Shown here in pieces: positions 62,585-64,000 of a stretch of 64,000 nucleotides of DNA (position 1 is the stretch's first letter; each line of letters starts with the position of its first letter). The stretch is from Paenibacillus sp. RUD330 (GTDB lineage: Bacteria > Bacillota > Bacilli > Paenibacillales > Paenibacillaceae), in the NCBI RefSeq assembly GCF_002243345.2, contig NZ_CP022655.2, forward strand, positions 1,614,501 through 1,678,500, read 5' to 3'. The translations under genes and the position numbers were made by a program. A model generated the notes under the pieces. That model searched no databases, was not told the origin of the DNA, and saw only the letters and a program-made list of their open reading frames with translations.

Positions 62585-63862
62585 ATGGTCTCTTCAGCCG
62601 AAGAGGGAGCCATGGACAACGAGCCTTTGACGAAATCTAAAGTTTCCAAGGACATAAGCATCGCTCAGTCGGAGATGGGCGAAAGCCTTCCGGCAGAGAA
62701 CAAAAAAAGCAATCCCGAGCCTCAGCCGGGCATGCTGACAGCCGGCGAATGGAATGATCATGCGGCTTGGAGCAAGTGGAAGGACCTGAGCAGCGGCGGA
62801 GAAGGGAGCGGATACATCCGGCTCTGGGGATTCGATACCCGCTATCGGATGGTCGTCAGCGTCACACGGGACGGCTCGCCGGCCGTCGATGTTCCGGTCA
62901 GGCTCCAATGCGGACAGGATGACGGCTGGTCGGCCCGGACGGACAATAGGGGCCAAGCGTATCTGTTCGCTGCGCTGGCTTCTTCGGGAGACTTGATCGG
63001 GCGGGAGGGCTTCGGGGATGAGCCGGCCGTTCCGCAAGGCACAGGCGAACGGGAAGACAATGGCCAGTCCAATGGCGGCTTCTCGCCGGATGCTTCCTCC
63101 TGCCGGGTCGAGGCTGCTCCGGTTGGCGGCAGTCCGGCGTCCCGGACGCTGGAGCAATCGGACTGGAAAGCCGGGACGGCGGCGATCAGCCTGGACGGAA
63201 GCGGCACGCAGCCGTCCGAGGTGCTCGATCTCATGCTTATGGTCGATGCGACCGGCTCGATGGCCGACGAGCTGAAGTATTTGTCGGAAGAGCTGAGCAA
63301 CGTCGTCCGTCAGGTGAAAAAGAAAAACGGGCAAACCCTCGAAATCAGGGTAAGCCCGAATTTTTACCGGGACCGGCATGATGAATACGTCGTGAGGCCG
63401 TTCCCGTTCACGACCGATATCGTCGAGGCTCAGGGACGCATCGCGGCCCAGGAAGCGGACGGCGGCCAGGACTACCCGGAGGCTGTGGACGCGGCGCTGG
63501 AGAATGCCGTCTCCGGCCACGATTGGAGCAAGAGCGCGAGGGCGCGCCTGCTACTGCTCGTGCTCGACGCTCCGCCGCATCGGGAGCAAGCGGCGGCGGA
63601 GCGAATCCGCCTGATGGCGGCCGAGGCGGCGAAGCAAGGCATCCGCATCATTCCGGTCGCCGCCAGCGGGGCGGATCTGGAGACGGAGATGCTCATGCGC
63701 ACGCTTGCCGTCGCGACCGGAGGAACCTATGTGTTCCTGACGGACGACAGCGGCATCGGCGGCAGCCACAAGAAGCCGGAGGGCGTCACCTCGCAGATCA
63801 TGCCGCTCAACGAGCTGCTTGCGGATCTGATCGGCCGTTACGTCAGCGCCTCGATCGGATGA
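62585..63862 (+). CDS. VWA domain protein, probably the body of a frameshifted lipoprotein
   Basis: 426 residues from ATG 62585; ATG 62612 is another possible start and neither has a good ribosome binding site. The N-terminal part is disordered and Ser/Glu-rich. A beta-rich domain (GYIRLWGFDTRYRMVVSVTRDG...VPVRLQC, WSARTDNRGQAYLFAAL) is followed by the VWA domain with MIDAS residues in LMLMVDATGSMADEL, QDYPEAVDAAL and LLVLDAPPH. Such proteins act outside the cell in adhesion or assembly. The matching lipoprotein signal lies upstream in another frame. The 3' end overlaps the convergent ABC gene by 20 bases. Confidence 0.75.
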   Translation: MVSSAEEGAMDNEPLTKSKVSKDISIAQSEMGESLPAENKKSNPEPQPGMLTAGEWNDHAAWSKWKDLSSGGEGSGYIRLWGFDTRYRMVVSVTRDGSPAVDVPVRLQCGQDDGWSARTDNRGQAYLFAALASSGDLIGREGFGDEPAVPQGTGEREDNGQSNGGFSPDASSCRVEAAPVGGSPASRTLEQSDWKAGTAAISLDGSGTQPSEVLDLMLMVDATGSMADELKYLSEELSNVVRQVKKKNGQTLEIRVSPNFYRDRHDEYVVRPFPFTTDIVEAQGRIAAQEADGGQDYPEAVDAALENAVSGHDWSKSARARLLLLVLDAPPHREQAAAERIRLMAAEAAKQGIRIIPVAASGADLETEMLMRTLAVATGGTYVFLTDDSGIGGSHKKPEGVTSQIMPLNELLADLIGRYVSASIG

Positions 63863-64000
63863 AATACGCATCCTCCAGAGTCGGCTCCATGGGCTCGAAC
63901 TCCGGTCCGGGGGATTCCGCGGACATGATGCGGACCCGGCGGAAATTCCCTTCGGGGCGTACCTGAAGCATCGATTCCGCAGGCAGCGAGGCATAGCGGG
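63843..64000 (-). CDS. ABC transporter ATP-binding protein, C-terminal fragment
   Basis: On the minus strand the frame is open from the window edge to TGA at 63843. The last residues read FEPMEPTLEDAYFIRSRR; the EPTLEDAYF end is characteristic of ATP-binding subunits of ABC-2-type exporters. Only about 51 residues are visible and no ATPase motifs are in the window, so the assignment rests on this C-terminal signature. It overlaps the VWA gene 3' end. Confidence 0.5.
   Translation of the reverse strand, partial: RYASLPAESMLQVRPEGNFRRVRIMSAESPGPEFEPMEPTLEDAYFIRSRR

Overview
The window reads as chromosomal DNA of a moderately high-GC member of the Paenibacillaceae (Firmicutes), most probably Paenibacillus or a close relative. 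The support is the set of Bacillus/Paenibacillus gene families (YneK/DUF2621, YtqA-YtqB, YigZ, SigI-RsgI, RsbT/RsbU-type domains, YesM/YesN two-component pair, copper-amine-oxidase N-domain protease), strong AGGAGG-type ribosome binding sites, frequent TTG/GTG starts, a leucine-type T-box, and an infC gene with an AUU start. No phage, insertion sequence, CRISPR, tRNA or rRNA was seen. Gene order is of the housekeeping type, with short intergenic gaps and many intrinsic terminators shared by convergent genes.

Layout. 0-4.2 kb: the end of a prepilin peptidase gene and an FHA-domain protein (tail of a Tad/Flp pilus-type locus), then a minus-strand group (SDR epimerase, lipoprotein, DUF2621 protein). 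4.3-12.7 kb: DNA repair and central carbon genes: nfo, purU, tkt, ppnP, a beta-hydroxyacid dehydrogenase, pgi and yigZ. 12.7-19.9 kb: a 15-bp minisatellite, an orphan sulfate-type ABC ATPase, a HAD phosphatase, a CtpA/B protease, methionine aminopeptidase, an M24 peptidase and a cupin. 20-29.1 kb: a secreted HtrA-like protease, a B12-binding radical SAM protein, manA, a VOC protein, the translationally coupled ytqA-ytqB tRNA-modification pair, trmB and a PAP2 phosphatase. 29.7-33.5 kb: a membrane glycosyltransferase and the infC-rpmI-rplT operon with its leader.

33.7-40.9 kb is the branched-chain amino acid region: strong promoter, T-box leader (probable Leu CUC specifier), ilvB-ilvN, ilvC with its own promoter, leuA and, after a terminator, leuB with a separate control region that contains a near-consensus Fur box. 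ilvD and leuCD, which encode Fe-S enzymes, are not in the window. 41-43.1 kb: a peroxiredoxin and three small uncharacterised genes. 43.2-47.3 kb: the alternative sigma factor sigI with its membrane anti-sigma rsgI, then a two-gene operon made of a degenerate RsbT-like protein and a histidine kinase that carries an RsbU-type RsbT-binding domain. This last pair is the most unusual system in the window. 47.4-50.1 kb: leucyl aminopeptidase, whose 3' end has been duplicated as a 52-bp tandem array, and an HMGL-type aldolase.

50.8-59.3 kb is a sugar-uptake module: a YesN-type response regulator, YesM-type histidine kinase and a LacI-fold lipoprotein as one overlapping operon, followed by mglB-mglA-mglC (galactose/methyl-galactoside ABC importer). 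The layout suggests ligand sensing by the lipoprotein/kinase pair and control of the importer. 59.4-64 kb: an amidoligase with several small uncharacterised genes, a VWA-domain lipoprotein that appears frameshifted just after its signal peptide, and the C-terminal end of a minus-strand ABC ATPase running off the window. All functions are assigned from motifs seen by eye; no database search was run.
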